Positions 8,627 to 17,298 are shown, numbered from the stretch's first letter. The stretch: DNA of 64,000 nucleotides from Plantactinospora mayteni (GCF_016862935.1 NZ_BONX01000007.1:186001-250000); one strand, 5' to 3'. The notes: generated by a model not told the origin, from the letters alone. Numbers and translations: made by a program.

Positions 8627-9529
8627 TCACATCCCCCGCTGTGGCACGAGCTGGAAGTAGACCGCGGTGATCACGAAGTTCAGCGCGAAGAGCAGCATGA
8701 AGGTGAGTACGACGCTCTGGTTGACCGCGTCGCCGACCCCCTTCGGCCCACCCTTCGCCGTCATCCCGTGGTACGACGCCACCAGTGCCGCCACCGCACC
8801 GAAGAGCACCGCCTTCACCTCGCCGACGGCCAGGTCGGAGAGCTGCCCCAGCGCCTGGAAACTCGCCAGGTAGGCCCCGGGGGTGCCGCCCTGCATCACC
8901 ACGTTGAAGAAGTAGCCGCCGGCCACCCCGACGACGCTGACCAGCCCGTTGAGCAGCGCCGCGACCAGTGCGGCGGCGACGATCCGGGGCGCGACCAGCC
9001 GGTGCACCGGGTCGATGCCGAGCACCTCCATCGCGTCCAGCTCCTCACGGATCTTCCTGGCGCCGAGGTCGGCGCAGATCGCCGAGCCACCCGCCCCGGC
9101 GATGATCAGCGCGGTCACGATGGGACTGGCCTCGCGTACCACGCCGAGCACCGAGGCCGCGCCGGTGAACGACTGGGCGCCGAGCTGGCGTACCAGGGAA
9201 CCGAGCTGTAGCGCGATCACCGCACCGAACGGGATCGCCACCAGCGCGGCCGGCAGGATCGACACCGAGCTGATGAACCACGCCTGCTGCACGAACTCGC
9301 GGACCTGGAACGGCCGCCGGAACAGCCCACGCAGCGCGTCTAGGCAGAAGGCGAAGAAATAGCCGGTGCCGCGCAGCCCGGCGGTGGCCCGGGTCGGGCC
9401 GCCCCGCCCGCCGCCGGCCTGACTGTCGCCAGCCTGGCCGGTGCCGGTGCCGGTGCCGGTGCCGGTGCCGGCGTGGCTCGGATCGGCGTGGCTCGGATCG
9501 GCGTGCCGGGCGCCGGTCGGGCGGCTCAC
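8627..9529 (-). CDS. yrbEA: MlaE/YrbE family permease (YrbEA position)
   Basis: This is the first permease of the mce importer. I chose GTG 9529 because it overlaps the mceG TGA as GTGA, giving 300 residues. The first 60 or so residues are a soluble extension containing the repeats HADPSHADPSHA and GTGTGTGTGTG, which is not part of the conserved fold. The rest is a standard MlaE permease with helices, the ATPase-contact loop ADLGARKIREELDAMEVLGI, and YHGMTAKGGPKGVGDAVNQSV at the end. The repeat-rich extension is probably lineage specific, and the number of GT units looks prone to slippage. Confidence 0.92.
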   Translation of the reverse strand: MSRPTGARHADPSHADPSHAGTGTGTGTGTGQAGDSQAGGGRGGPTRATAGLRGTGYFFAFCLDALRGLFRRPFQVREFVQQAWFISSVSILPAALVAIPFGAVIALQLGSLVRQLGAQSFTGAASVLGVVREASPIVTALIIAGAGGSAICADLGARKIREELDAMEVLGIDPVHRLVAPRIVAAALVAALLNGLVSVVGVAGGYFFNVVMQGGTPGAYLASFQALGQLSDLAVGEVKAVLFGAVAALVASYHGMTAKGGPKGVGDAVNQSVVLTFMLLFALNFVITAVYFQLVPQRGM

Positions 9530-10500
9530 CTGAGCGCCTCGGTCGGTTGCCAGACGCTGCCCTGCACGCCCCGGAACGAGCCGGCCGGCGGTGTGACGCC
9601 GTGCTCCTCGCACCACCGGCCCGGCGGCTGCTCGGCGGCGCGGGGTCGCCCGTCGGAGGGGGCGAGCTGCAACGGGATCGGCGGCAGCGGCGGCAGCTCC
9701 ACCCCCGCCTCGGCCTCGGCCCGCAACTCGTCGGAGTCCTTCTCCTCGGCCATCCCGATCGGGCCGATCCGCTGCGCGTTGAGGAACTGCCGGACGACCG
9801 GCTCGGTGCTGGAGAGCAGCATCTCGCGCGGCCCGAACATCGCCAGGTGGCCGTGGTAGATCAGCCCGATGTTGTCCGGCACCGTACGGGCGGTGTTGAT
9901 GTCGTGCGTGACGATCAGGAACGTCGCCCCGGTCTGCTGGTTGAGGTCGATGATGAGCTGGTTGAGATAGGCGGTGCGGACCGGGTCGAGCCCGGAGTCC
10001 GGCTCGTCGAAGAGGATGATCCGCGGGTCCAGCACCAGGGCCCGGGCCAGCCCGGCGCGCTTGCGCATCCCGCCGGAGATCTCGCCCGGCAGCTTCCGTT
10101 CGGCGCCGAGCAGCCCGACCATCTCCAGCTTCTCGTGCACCACCGCCCTGACCTCGGACTCCGACTTGCGGGTGTGCTCGCGCAGCGGAAAGGCGACGTT
10201 GTCGTAGATGTTCATCGAGCCGAACAACGCGCCGTCCTGGAACAGCACACCGAAGAGCTTGCGGACCTCGTAGAGGGCGCGTTCGGAGAGCCGGGGCAGG
10301 TCCTGGCCCTCGATCCAGATCGCCCCACGATCCGGCTTCAGCAGCCCGACCAGCGTCTTGAGGAACACCGACTTGCCGGTGCCGGACGGGCCGAGCAACA
10401 CCGAGATCTCGCCCGCCGGCAGGGTCAGACTGACGTCGGACCAGACAGGTTGCCCGCCGAAGGACTTCGTCAGCCCCTCGACCCGTACCTCGACGCCCAT
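9526..10500 (-). CDS. mceG: Mce system ATP-binding protein (MceG/Mkl type)
   Basis: This ATPase drives lipid uptake by the YrbE/MCE complex. From ATG 10500 it has 324 residues: Walker A GPSGTGKS at 37-44, the signature ISGGMRKR at about 141-148, Walker B IILFDE at 161-166, and the switch histidine in IVTHD. The segment GVLFQDGALFGSMNIYDNVAFPLREHT and the tail motif QFLNAQRIGPIGMAEEKD are characteristic of mycobacterial Mkl/MceG. After the ATPase core comes a roughly 60-residue tail. It is the first gene of the operon. In mycobacteria a single unlinked mceG serves several operons, whereas here it is built into the operon. An in-frame ATG at 10563 is an alternative start, and no strong ribosome site decides between them. 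Confidence 0.92.
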   Translation of the reverse strand: MGVEVRVEGLTKSFGGQPVWSDVSLTLPAGEISVLLGPSGTGKSVFLKTLVGLLKPDRGAIWIEGQDLPRLSERALYEVRKLFGVLFQDGALFGSMNIYDNVAFPLREHTRKSESEVRAVVHEKLEMVGLLGAERKLPGEISGGMRKRAGLARALVLDPRIILFDEPDSGLDPVRTAYLNQLIIDLNQQTGATFLIVTHDINTARTVPDNIGLIYHGHLAMFGPREMLLSSTEPVVRQFLNAQRIGPIGMAEEKDSDELRAEAEAGVELPPLPPIPLQLAPSDGRPRAAEQPPGRWCEEHGVTPPAGSFRGVQGSVWQPTEALR

Positions 10501-10776
10501 CCGCGCACCCGCCCGCCGCAGCTCCCGGTGGACCGTCCGTCCACCGCCGTCTCTGGTGGACATCGCGCCGGGCACCCCGCGCGTAACAGCGATGGCCGGT
10601 AATTCTTCGACCACTTTCCGTGGGTACGACGCCGAGGTGTCCCGCCGCCGCGTCGGCGAACCGGCCCCCGCCGGTGGTGCGATCCGGCGGCTCCCGCTAC
10701 GGTGCGGTTAACCCGCCGGTAACCCAGGCGTGGTGCCGGACGAAGGTGTGGCCCCGACGAAGGTGCGACCGCATAC

Positions 10777-11355
10777 ATGACCGCAGCACCCGAGACAGAT
10801 CTCGTCGCACGCGCGGCTCGACGCGACCCCGAGGCGACGGCGGCCCTGCTCACCGAGGTCCGCCCCGGTCTGGTCCGATACTGCCGGGCCCGGCTCGGCC
10901 GGATCGGCGGCGCGTACGCCACCGCCGACGACGTGGCCCAGGAGGTCTGTCTGGCGGTACTCCGGGCGCTGCCCCGCTATCGGGACCAGGGCCGGCCGTT
11001 CTCCGCCTTCCTCTACACCATCGCCGCGCACAAGGTCGCCGACGCGCAGCGGGCCGCCATCCGCGACTCGGCCGCCACCATCGACGGTCCGCTGCCGGAC
11101 GAGCCGGACGCCGAACCCGGTCCCGAGCAGCGGGCCGTCGCCACCGACCTGGCCCGGCGGCTCTCCGCGCTGCTGGCCCGGCTGCCCGAGGTGCACCGGG
11201 AGATCGTGCTGCTCCGGGTGGCGGTCGGCCTCACCGCCGACGAGGTCGGTCTGATCGTGGGGATGTCGGCCGCCGCGGTCCGGGTGACCCAGTCCCGCGC
11301 GCTCGCCCGGCTCCGTACGCTGGCCGGCACCGCCCTGGACGAGGTCGCCGCATGA
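10777..11355 (+). CDS. sigD: ECF RNA polymerase sigma factor, SigD/ShbA-like
   Basis: This alternative sigma factor has 192 residues. Sigma region 2 is at about residues 20-90 (RYCRARLGRIGG..ATADDVAQEVCLAVLRAL ... FLYTIAAHKVADAQR) and region 4 at about 125-180 (LPEVHREIVLLRVAVGLTADEVGLIVGMSAAAVRVTQSRALARLR). The conserved YTIAAHKVADAQR segment and the coupling to an RsdA-like protein point to the SigD (Mycobacterium)/ShbA (Streptomyces) group. It reads divergently from the mce operon. Its TGA overlaps the next ATG (ATGA). The symbol is a family-level assignment. Confidence 0.85.
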   Translation: MTAAPETDLVARAARRDPEATAALLTEVRPGLVRYCRARLGRIGGAYATADDVAQEVCLAVLRALPRYRDQGRPFSAFLYTIAAHKVADAQRAAIRDSAATIDGPLPDEPDAEPGPEQRAVATDLARRLSALLARLPEVHREIVLLRVAVGLTADEVGLIVGMSAAAVRVTQSRALARLRTLAGTALDEVAA

Positions 11356-12611
11356 GTACGCTGCGAAGCGGAGCAGAGCGAGACGACGGTACGGAAGCGC
11401 GCGGCGACGCCGTACCGGGGCGGGATGGGACGTTGACCGGCCGGGACGGCGAGTCTGGATGGGATGCCGAGCGGGAATCCGCGCGCCGGTCCCCGGACCA
11501 GCCGGACCAGCCGAACCGGCCCACCGACGACCTCGATCCGCACCTCGGTCCGACGGCCGACATCGATCCGGCCGTGGTCGCGGCGGACGACCTGCTGCTC
11601 GACACGTTGGGGCGGGCAGAGTCGGCGCCCGGTGACGACCCGCTGGCCGGGCTGCTCACCGCCTGGCGGGCGGAACTCGACGACGACCTGCCCGCGTTCG
11701 ACCTCGCCGCCGCGCTCGCCCGGACGATGCCTGGCCAGGTCGGCGAGCGCGACCACGCACCGCCCGACCCGGCGCTCGGCCGGACGGCGGCACCGTTCGC
11801 CGGATCCCGGAAGCCTCGGGCGGACGAGTCGGAGCCGGTCGACCCGATCGAGGGATCCGGCCCGGACGGCATCCGCGCACCACGTCCGGCGGTCCCCGGC
11901 CGTCGACCCCGTCCCTGTGCTTCCGCGAGCCGATCGCCGGCCGGGCGCCCCGGAACCGGCCCGTCGGACTCCGCGCGCGACGCCTTCGGTCGACCGGACA
12001 GGTCCCGCCCACCGCTGCGCCCCGGCCGGCTCGTCCGCCGACTCGTCCTGTCCAGCGTGGTCGGTGTCGTGCTGACCGCCCTGCTCGGCCTCGGCGTCAA
12101 CCACGCGGGACCGACCAGCCCGCTCTGGCCGGTCGCGGCGGCGGTCTATCCGGACCGGTCCGCGGTCCGCGCCGCCGAGCACACCATCCAGCTCGCCCGG
12201 GACGCGGTGGCGGAGCGCCGCTACGCCGAGGCACGCGCGGAACTGGATCGGGCGGCCGTCCAGGTGTCGGAGATCCGGGACCGGGCGGAGGCGGGGCGGC
12301 TGCGTACCGAGGTCGAGTGGATCCGGCGCGGACTGCCCGGTTCGGCGGACCGGTCCGAGGCGCCTACCGGCGAGCCGCCGACGTCGGTCCGGCCGGTGCC
12401 GACGACACCGGCTGCGGGGCGTACTCCTGCTCCGGCGCGTACCCCGGGCGACGCCGCACCGCCTACGGCGCGGTCCGGTCCGGCACAGCCGGCACCGGCG
12501 AGCCCATCTGACCGACAACTGCTGCCGCTACCCCTGCTGCCGTCGCTGCTGCCGTCCGGGCTGCCGCTGCTGCCCAGCGGCGGCTGTGTGCTGCTCTGCC
12601 CACCCGACTGA
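11352..12611 (+). CDS. rsdA: Anti-sigma-D factor RsdA-like membrane protein
   Basis: This is the probable partner that holds the upstream sigma factor inactive. The 419-residue protein has a cytoplasmic part with the segment PTADIDPAVVAADDLLLDTLGR at about residues 67-88, resembling the short sigma-binding region of RsdA. One membrane helix follows at about 237-256 (LVLSSVVGVVLTALLGLGV). An extracellular part has a helical segment (AEHTIQLARDAVAERRYAEARAELDRAAVQV) and a Pro/Thr-rich tail ending in Leu/Pro repeats and GGCVLLCPPD. Four-base overlap with the sigma gene supports coupled synthesis. In Mycobacterium, RsdA is removed by proteolysis to release SigD; that this happens here is inference. 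Confidence 0.75.
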   Translation: MSTLRSGAERDDGTEARGDAVPGRDGTLTGRDGESGWDAERESARRSPDQPDQPNRPTDDLDPHLGPTADIDPAVVAADDLLLDTLGRAESAPGDDPLAGLLTAWRAELDDDLPAFDLAAALARTMPGQVGERDHAPPDPALGRTAAPFAGSRKPRADESEPVDPIEGSGPDGIRAPRPAVPGRRPRPCASASRSPAGRPGTGPSDSARDAFGRPDRSRPPLRPGRLVRRLVLSSVVGVVLTALLGLGVNHAGPTSPLWPVAAAVYPDRSAVRAAEHTIQLARDAVAERRYAEARAELDRAAVQVSEIRDRAEAGRLRTEVEWIRRGLPGSADRSEAPTGEPPTSVRPVPTTPAAGRTPAPARTPGDAAPPTARSGPAQPAPASPSDRQLLPLPLLPSLLPSGLPLLPSGGCVLLCPPD

Positions 12612-12791
12612 CGCGCCCTCCGGCACGACCGGGCTCCGCTCGACGCCAGCCCTCATCGTTGACCACGTTCTGCCCAGCGGACTGACGGACCGGCCGCTCG
12701 CGGCGGGACGGATCGAGCGGCGGCGGTAGGCTGACGGACAGTGGCGGGATCGCCGCCCGACGCATCCGACGACCTGGTACGGAGGATGGCG

Positions 12792-13220
12792 ATGGACCAG
12801 GCAACGTCGCTGCGCTCGCCGGCCCGGCCCGGCATCCGATGGCTACTGGCCGCGCTGCTGCTCGCGGTGGCGGTCGGCGCCCTGCTGCTGTTCCTGCCGG
12901 TCGTGACCGGCGTGCAGAGCAGCACCCTCGGCAACGGTCCGAACCCGATGATCGAGGTCCGCGAGGTACGGCAGAGCCTCGTGCAGGCCGAGGGGTGGGG
13001 CGTGGCACTGCTGTTTCTGGTGCCGGTGCTGTTCTGCGCGATGCCGCTGCTCGGCACCGGGGCCGCCCGGCTACCGCTGGCGATCGCCGCCGTGGTGCTG
13101 CTCGGGCTGGGTGTGCTGGTGAGCCTCGCCTCGCTCGGACTCTTCTACCTGCCCAGCCTGGTACTGCTGGTGGTGGCCGCCGTACGGATGTCCAGGAGAG
13201 CCGCCGCGCCGGCCAGTTGA
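12792..13220 (+). CDS. Small membrane protein of unknown function
   Basis: I place the start at ATG 12792 because GGAGG (12781-12785) sits seven bases upstream; a GTG at 12741 in the same frame has no ribosome site. The protein has 142 residues and about four hydrophobic helices (WLLAALLLAVAVGALLLFLPV, GVALLFLVPVLFCAMPLL, LPLAIAAVVLLGLGVLVSLA, LGLFYLPSLVLLVVAAV) separated by short loops. I do not recognise a catalytic motif. It follows the sigma/anti-sigma pair by 180 bases and may be an independent gene. Confidence 0.75.
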   Translation: MDQATSLRSPARPGIRWLLAALLLAVAVGALLLFLPVVTGVQSSTLGNGPNPMIEVREVRQSLVQAEGWGVALLFLVPVLFCAMPLLGTGAARLPLAIAAVVLLGLGVLVSLASLGLFYLPSLVLLVVAAVRMSRRAAAPAS

Positions 13221-13231
13221 CCGGGTGTCGC

Positions 13232-13288
13232 CCGAGTCGGCGGGCGCGTTCCTCCGGAAACCCGAGTTGGCGGGCGCGTTCTTCCGGG
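13232..13288. repeat. 27-bp unit duplicated at 30-bp spacing
   Basis: Two near-identical copies of CCCGAGTCGGCGGGCGCGTT plus CCTCCGG (13232-13258 and 13262-13288, two base differences) lie in the gap between the membrane protein and the xylanase. No gene covers them. Confidence 0.75.
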
Positions 13289-13334
13289 CAGCAGACGGCG
13301 CCCATGGTCTCCGACCTGGGCGGTAGGCAGCAGT

Positions 13335-13365
13335 GTGGCGCGGCGGCCATCGGCCGCCGCGCCAC
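13335..13365. terminator. Bidirectional hairpin terminator
   Basis: GTGGCGCGGCGGCC and its exact reverse complement are separated by three bases, forming a 14-bp GC-rich stem between two convergent genes. There is no T-tract, as is usual in high-GC actinobacteria. Confidence 0.7.
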
Positions 13366-13445
13366 CGGGGCGAGTGCCTCGGCGTTGTCGGGTCAGTCCG
13401 CGCCCCGGAACACCGGCGGCACCACACCCCACCCCACACCCAGGG

Positions 13446-14465
<1,020 letters not shown>

Positions 14466-14669
14466 CTAGCTGCTTCCTCCTCGTGGTGGCTGGCGGGGGC
14501 CAGCGGCGCGGTACGACCCGGCAGGGCTGTCAGCTCCCGGCAACGGGCACCGGGACGTCGGCGTCGCACGGCGCGGTGGTGGTGGACCGGTCGCCGCGCG
14601 GTCGACGACCGGAGGGAGCGGATCGTGGTGGCGAACCATCGACAGACGTTGAGGGCTGTCGATGGCGTC

Positions 14670-14723
14670 AGTATTGGCCCGGCTCCGTCCACATGTCAAC
14701 GCTTCCCGGAAACATTGCGGAAA
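14670..14723 (-). promoter_or_regulatory. Xylanase promoter with paired CGGAAA half-sites
   Basis: On the minus strand TTGACA (14699-14694) is followed by 18 bases and AATACT (14675-14670), a good sigma-70-type promoter. Immediately upstream of the -35, on the plus strand, CGGAAA occurs at 14707-14712 and again at 14718-14723, exactly 11 bases (one helical turn) apart. A similar 11-bp-phased array lies in the GH115 promoter, so this may be a xylan-responsive binding site. That role is inference. Confidence 0.6.
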
Positions 14724-14880
14724 CCTTTTCTTGGTGGCGATTTACGAGGAGGTTGTTTTAGCTGGTGAGTGCGTTGCCTAACCGGTCCAGGTGGCGCCTC
14801 GCCGATCAGAGTGCCCGCCGGATGCCCGAGATCCGGAACGGCGTGACCGAAAGTTGCGGAGATCTTCCGGACCATGTCCC

Positions 14881-14950
14881 GGGCCCGTGGCCGGGCCCGT
14901 GGCCGTGGGCGGGGCCGTGGCCGTGGGCGGGGCCGTGGGCGTGGGCGGGG
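14881..14950. repeat. GC-only short tandem repeat
   Basis: Two exact copies of GGGCCCGTGGCC are followed by alternating GTGGGCGGGGCC and GTGGCC/GTGGGC units. The stretch consists almost wholly of G and C with T. It is non-coding and lies beyond the ahpD-like terminator. Confidence 0.75.
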
Positions 14951-14955
14951 AGCAA

Positions 14956-14987
14956 CTCGCGGGTGGCGGACGGTCGCCACCCGCGAG
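14956..14987 (-). terminator. Hairpin terminator of the ahpD-like gene
   Basis: CTCGCGGGTGGCG and its exact reverse complement flank a six-base loop, 30 bases past the stop codon of the ahpD-like gene. Confidence 0.75.
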
Positions 14988-15016
14988 CGCTCGTCGGGGG
15001 CCGGTGACCTGTCGGC

Positions 15017-15478
15017 TCAGCCCCAGTTCTGCGGGGCCTGCTGCCGGGTGGTGACGTTGATCCGGTTGAAGAGGTTGGTGGTGGCGATCCAGAGCACCAG
15101 GGCCGAGAGTTCCCGCTCGTCGAAGTGCTTGGCCGCCTCCGCCCAGATCTCGTCCGGCACGGCGTCGGCCTGGTCGGCCAGCCGGGTGGCCGCCTCGGAC
15201 AGGGCCAGCGCCGCGCGCTCGGCGTCGGTGAAGTAGGGCGTCTCCCGCCAGACCGCCACCGCGAAGAGCCGGTCGTCGGTCTCGCCGTTCTTCTTCGCGG
15301 CCCGGGCGCCGGCGTCCACGCACGGCCCGCACCCGTTGATCTGGCTGGCCCGCAGGTGTACGAGTTCCAGCGTCGACGCCGGCAGTCCGACCGAGTGGGT
15401 CTCCTTGTAGAGCAGGTTGATCGCCTTGACCGCCTCCGGCAGGAGGGCGGCGGGGTTGGTGATCCGTGGCTCCGGCAT
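15017..15478 (-). CDS. Carboxymuconolactone decarboxylase/AhpD-like protein
   Basis: This is a small peroxidase-like or redox protein of the AhpD/CMD superfamily, 153 residues. The core motif is HLRASQINGCGPCVDAGARAA, with the redox pair Cys50 and Cys53. The histidine that usually follows four residues after the second cysteine (C-V-D-M-H) is replaced by glycine, so classical AhpD proton relay is not expected. The gene is divergent from an ECF41-type sigma factor, and members of this superfamily are the standard neighbours and targets of ECF41 factors. An ECF41-type promoter lies directly upstream. It is therefore probably under the control of that sigma factor. The physiological substrate is unknown. 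Confidence 0.88.
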   Translation of the reverse strand: MPEPRITNPAALLPEAVKAINLLYKETHSVGLPASTLELVHLRASQINGCGPCVDAGARAAKKNGETDDRLFAVAVWRETPYFTDAERAALALSEAATRLADQADAVPDEIWAEAAKHFDERELSALVLWIATTNLFNRINVTTRQQAPQNWG

Positions 15479-15522
15479 GACTTGTCTCCCTTACGATCTT
15501 GATGTTGACCGGCGTCGCTGGC

Positions 15523-15549
15523 TGTCACACCGGTCCGTCTTCGTCCGTC
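15523..15549 (+). promoter_or_regulatory. ECF41-type promoter driving the sigma gene
   Basis: TGTCACA (15523-15529), 16 bases, then CGTC (15546-15549) match the published ECF41 promoter pattern exactly and point to the sigma gene at 15637. This predicts positive autoregulation. Confidence 0.75.
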
Positions 15550-15557
15550 GCTGTGTT

Positions 15558-15584
15558 GACGAACCCCGGGAGTGCGCTGTGACG
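15558..15584 (-). promoter_or_regulatory. ECF41-type promoter driving the ahpD-like gene
   Basis: On the minus strand CGTCACA (15584-15578), 16 bases, then CGTC (15561-15558) match the ECF41 pattern with one base change in the -35. It points to the ahpD-like gene and lies back to back with the plus-strand site. Confidence 0.7.
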
Positions 15585-15636
15585 AAGGTGGCATAGCTCA
15601 CAATGCGGGCAAGAACGGCGAAGTGAGGGCTCTACC

Positions 15637-16512
15637 GTGAGTGAGAAGGACCTGCTGGCCGACCGGTTCGAGGCGAACCGGCCACAGTTGCGCGCCGTGG
15701 CGTACCGGATGCTCGGGTCGTCGGCCGAGGCGGACGACGCGGTCCAGGAGGCGTGGCTGCGGCTGAGTCGGACCGACACCAGCGAGGTCGACAACCTCGG
15801 CGCCTGGCTGACCACCGTGGTCGGCCGGATCTGCCTGGACATGCTCCGATCCCGTGGCTCCCGCCGTGAGGACTCCCTCGAGGCCCGTACCGTCGAGCCG
15901 GTCGCGGCCCTCGAGCAGGACGACCCGGAGCGGGAGGCGATGCTGGCCGACTCGGTCGGGCTCGCCCTGCTGGTCGTGCTGGAGACCCTCACCCCGGCCG
16001 AGCGGCTCGCCTTCGTCCTGCACGACCTCTTCGCGGTCCCCTACGAGGAGATCGCCCCGATCGTCGGGCGTAGCCCAGCCGCGTCCCGGCAGCTCGCCAG
16101 CCGAGCCCGCCGCCGGGTCCAGGCGGATGCCACCACCCCCGAGGCGGATCTGCCGCGCCAGCGGGAGATCGTCGACGCCTTCCTCACCGCCGCGCGTGGT
16201 GGCGAGGTCACCACGCTGCTCACCCTGCTCGACCCGGACGTGGTCGTCCGGGCCGACAGTGCCGCCACCCGGTTGGGCGGTACCGCCGCCGAGATACGCG
16301 GCGCGGAGCGGGTCGCCGGCTTCTTCGCCGGCCGTGCCCGGGGTGCGCGGACGGCCGTCGTCGATGGTGTCCCGGGTGCCGTGGTGGTGGTGCAGGGCCG
16401 GATCCGGATCGCCATCAGCTTCATCGTCGGCAACGGCCGGATCATCGGCATCGACGCGGTCGCCGACCTGGAGCAGTTGCGCGAACTCGACATCACGATG
16501 GTGAGCGACTGA
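15637..16512 (+). CDS. sigJ: ECF41-family sigma factor with SnoaL-like C-terminal domain (SigJ type)
   Basis: This 291-residue extracytoplasmic-function sigma factor has region 2 at about residues 10-75 (AYRMLGSSAEADDAVQEAWLRL) and region 4 at about 110-165 (LETLTPAERLAFVLHDLFAVPYEEIAPIVGRSPAASRQLASRARRRV). It also has the roughly 110-residue NTF2/SnoaL-like extension (DAFLTAARGGEVTTLLTLLDPDVVVRAD...) that defines the ECF41 group, in which the extension replaces a separate anti-sigma factor and both helps and limits activity. GTG 15637 is the start. The canonical DGGGK motif of the extension is not seen; the matching place reads SAATRLGGTA, so this is a divergent member. Confidence 0.88.
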   Translation: MSEKDLLADRFEANRPQLRAVAYRMLGSSAEADDAVQEAWLRLSRTDTSEVDNLGAWLTTVVGRICLDMLRSRGSRREDSLEARTVEPVAALEQDDPEREAMLADSVGLALLVVLETLTPAERLAFVLHDLFAVPYEEIAPIVGRSPAASRQLASRARRRVQADATTPEADLPRQREIVDAFLTAARGGEVTTLLTLLDPDVVVRADSAATRLGGTAAEIRGAERVAGFFAGRARGARTAVVDGVPGAVVVVQGRIRIAISFIVGNGRIIGIDAVADLEQLRELDITMVSD

Positions 16513-16650
16513 TCGCCGCCCCGGCCCAGCCCAGCCCGCCTTGCCCACCCTCGGTCTGGTCGGGTCTGGTCGACGGTCCGGTCTAGTCCGGTCCGGTCCG
16601 GGCTCGCCCGGCGGCGGCTCCGGGTGGCTGGGCCGGGACCGCCGCTCCGG

Positions 16651-17040
16651 TCAGGTCCGCCCGGCGGCCTCGTCGTGGCGGCGCCGGGCGGCGCGGACGT
16701 CGTCGCGGTGCACGCTGGCCCACTCGTCGAGCGCGACCAGCGGCACCAGCAGGGTACGACCGAGTTCGGTCAGCGCGTAGTCGACCCGGGGCGGGACACT
16801 GGCGTGCACCGTACGGCTGACCAGGCCGTCCCGGGCCAGCGCGCGCAGGGTGAGCGTCAGCATGCGCTGGCTGATGCCGTCGATGGCCCGGTGCAGCTCG
16901 CTGAATCGGTGGGTACCCCGACCGAGCAGCACCACGACCAGCACGCTCCACTTGTCGCCCACCCGGTCGAGTACCTCGCGGACCGGGCAGTCGCCGTCGG
17001 CGTCCGGGGTGAAGGGCACACGGGTGTGCGTTGCCGACAT
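16651..17040 (-). CDS. HxlR-family winged-helix regulator
   Basis: This 129-residue DNA-binding regulator has the HxlR signature CPVREVLDRVGDKWSVLVVVLL (single conserved Cys near residue 18), followed by the winged helix FSELHRAIDGISQRMLTLTLRALARDGLVSRTVHASVPPRVDYALTELG. HxlR proteins usually act as thiol- or aldehyde-responsive dimers. Here it is divergent from a small Cys protein and a DsbA-family oxidoreductase, which it probably controls. GGAGGC precedes the ATG. Charged C-terminal residues follow the domain. Confidence 0.9.
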   Translation of the reverse strand: MSATHTRVPFTPDADGDCPVREVLDRVGDKWSVLVVVLLGRGTHRFSELHRAIDGISQRMLTLTLRALARDGLVSRTVHASVPPRVDYALTELGRTLLVPLVALDEWASVHRDDVRAARRRHDEAAGRT

Positions 17041-17084
17041 GGAAGTGCCTCCTTACCGCTGGCATCATAGTGACGCACAATTGG

Positions 17085-17103
17085 GTTACTAACAAGGAGT
17101 AAC
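17085..17103. promoter_or_regulatory. Candidate HxlR operator
   Basis: GTTACT and AGTAAC form an inverted repeat with a seven-base spacer in an AT-rich patch midway between hxlR and the divergent small gene. Its use by HxlR is inference. Confidence 0.4.
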
Positions 17104-17115
17104 TAGGGAGCCCTG

Positions 17116-17298
17116 ATGAGTCTGACCAGGTCGGAGGCGGAATTGTCGGGCGCCGGGTCGGCTGCCCGACCGGCCGCCGAACCGGACGTGTCAGGTGACG
17201 AGCCGACAAAGCCCGCACCGCTTCCGGCGGTCCCGGGTCTGGTGATGATCGCCGCCGGCGAGGACGCCCCGGTGTGCTCGGACGGAACCTGCCGGTAG
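17116..17298 (+). CDS. Small protein with C-terminal CSDGTC motif
   Basis: This 60-residue reading frame starts at ATG 17116 with AGGGAG five bases upstream. The first half is low complexity (Ala/Glu/Pro). The end is more structured: VPGLVMIAAGEDAPVCSDGTCR, with a Cys-x4-Cys pair. It ends 17 bases before the DsbA/FrnE-type gene and begins just after the candidate HxlR operator. It is therefore likely to be co-transcribed with the oxidoreductase and might be its thiol partner. I do not recognise a named family. Confidence 0.6.
   Translation: MSLTRSEAELSGAGSAARPAAEPDVSGDEPTKPAPLPAVPGLVMIAAGEDAPVCSDGTCR

Larger units (their letters stand above)
14466..15016. other. 551-bp intergenic region between xylanase and ahpD-like gene
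   Basis: No gene is supported here. From left to right it holds the xylanase ribosome site (GAGGAGG near 14480), an untranslated leader of about 200 bases, a promoter with upstream half-sites, a short AT-richer patch (14725-14765), a GC-rich tandem repeat, and the terminator of the ahpD-like gene. Confidence 0.7.

Noticed and set aside
8627-10500. A mce4/steroid-type assignment for the mce operon
   Set aside because: No KstR-regulated steroid catabolism genes are near, and the sequence does not reveal the substrate. Only the family is stated.
501-10602. Many long plus-strand open frames opposite the mce operon (for example 501-2237, 2256-3356, 4350-5603, 6727-7893)
   Set aside because: They lie antisense to clear mce genes, are Arg/Gly/Pro-rich with no domain, and arise from high-GC codon bias.
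12463-13365. Minus-strand 300-residue frame over the small membrane protein and repeats
   Set aside because: It is Arg/Pro-rich, runs through tandem repeats and a terminator, and opposes a better-supported gene.
14880-14950. Small coding sequence across the GC-only repeat
   Set aside because: All frames give simple Gly/Pro/Arg/Val repeats and no conserved segment; it is treated as non-coding repeat.
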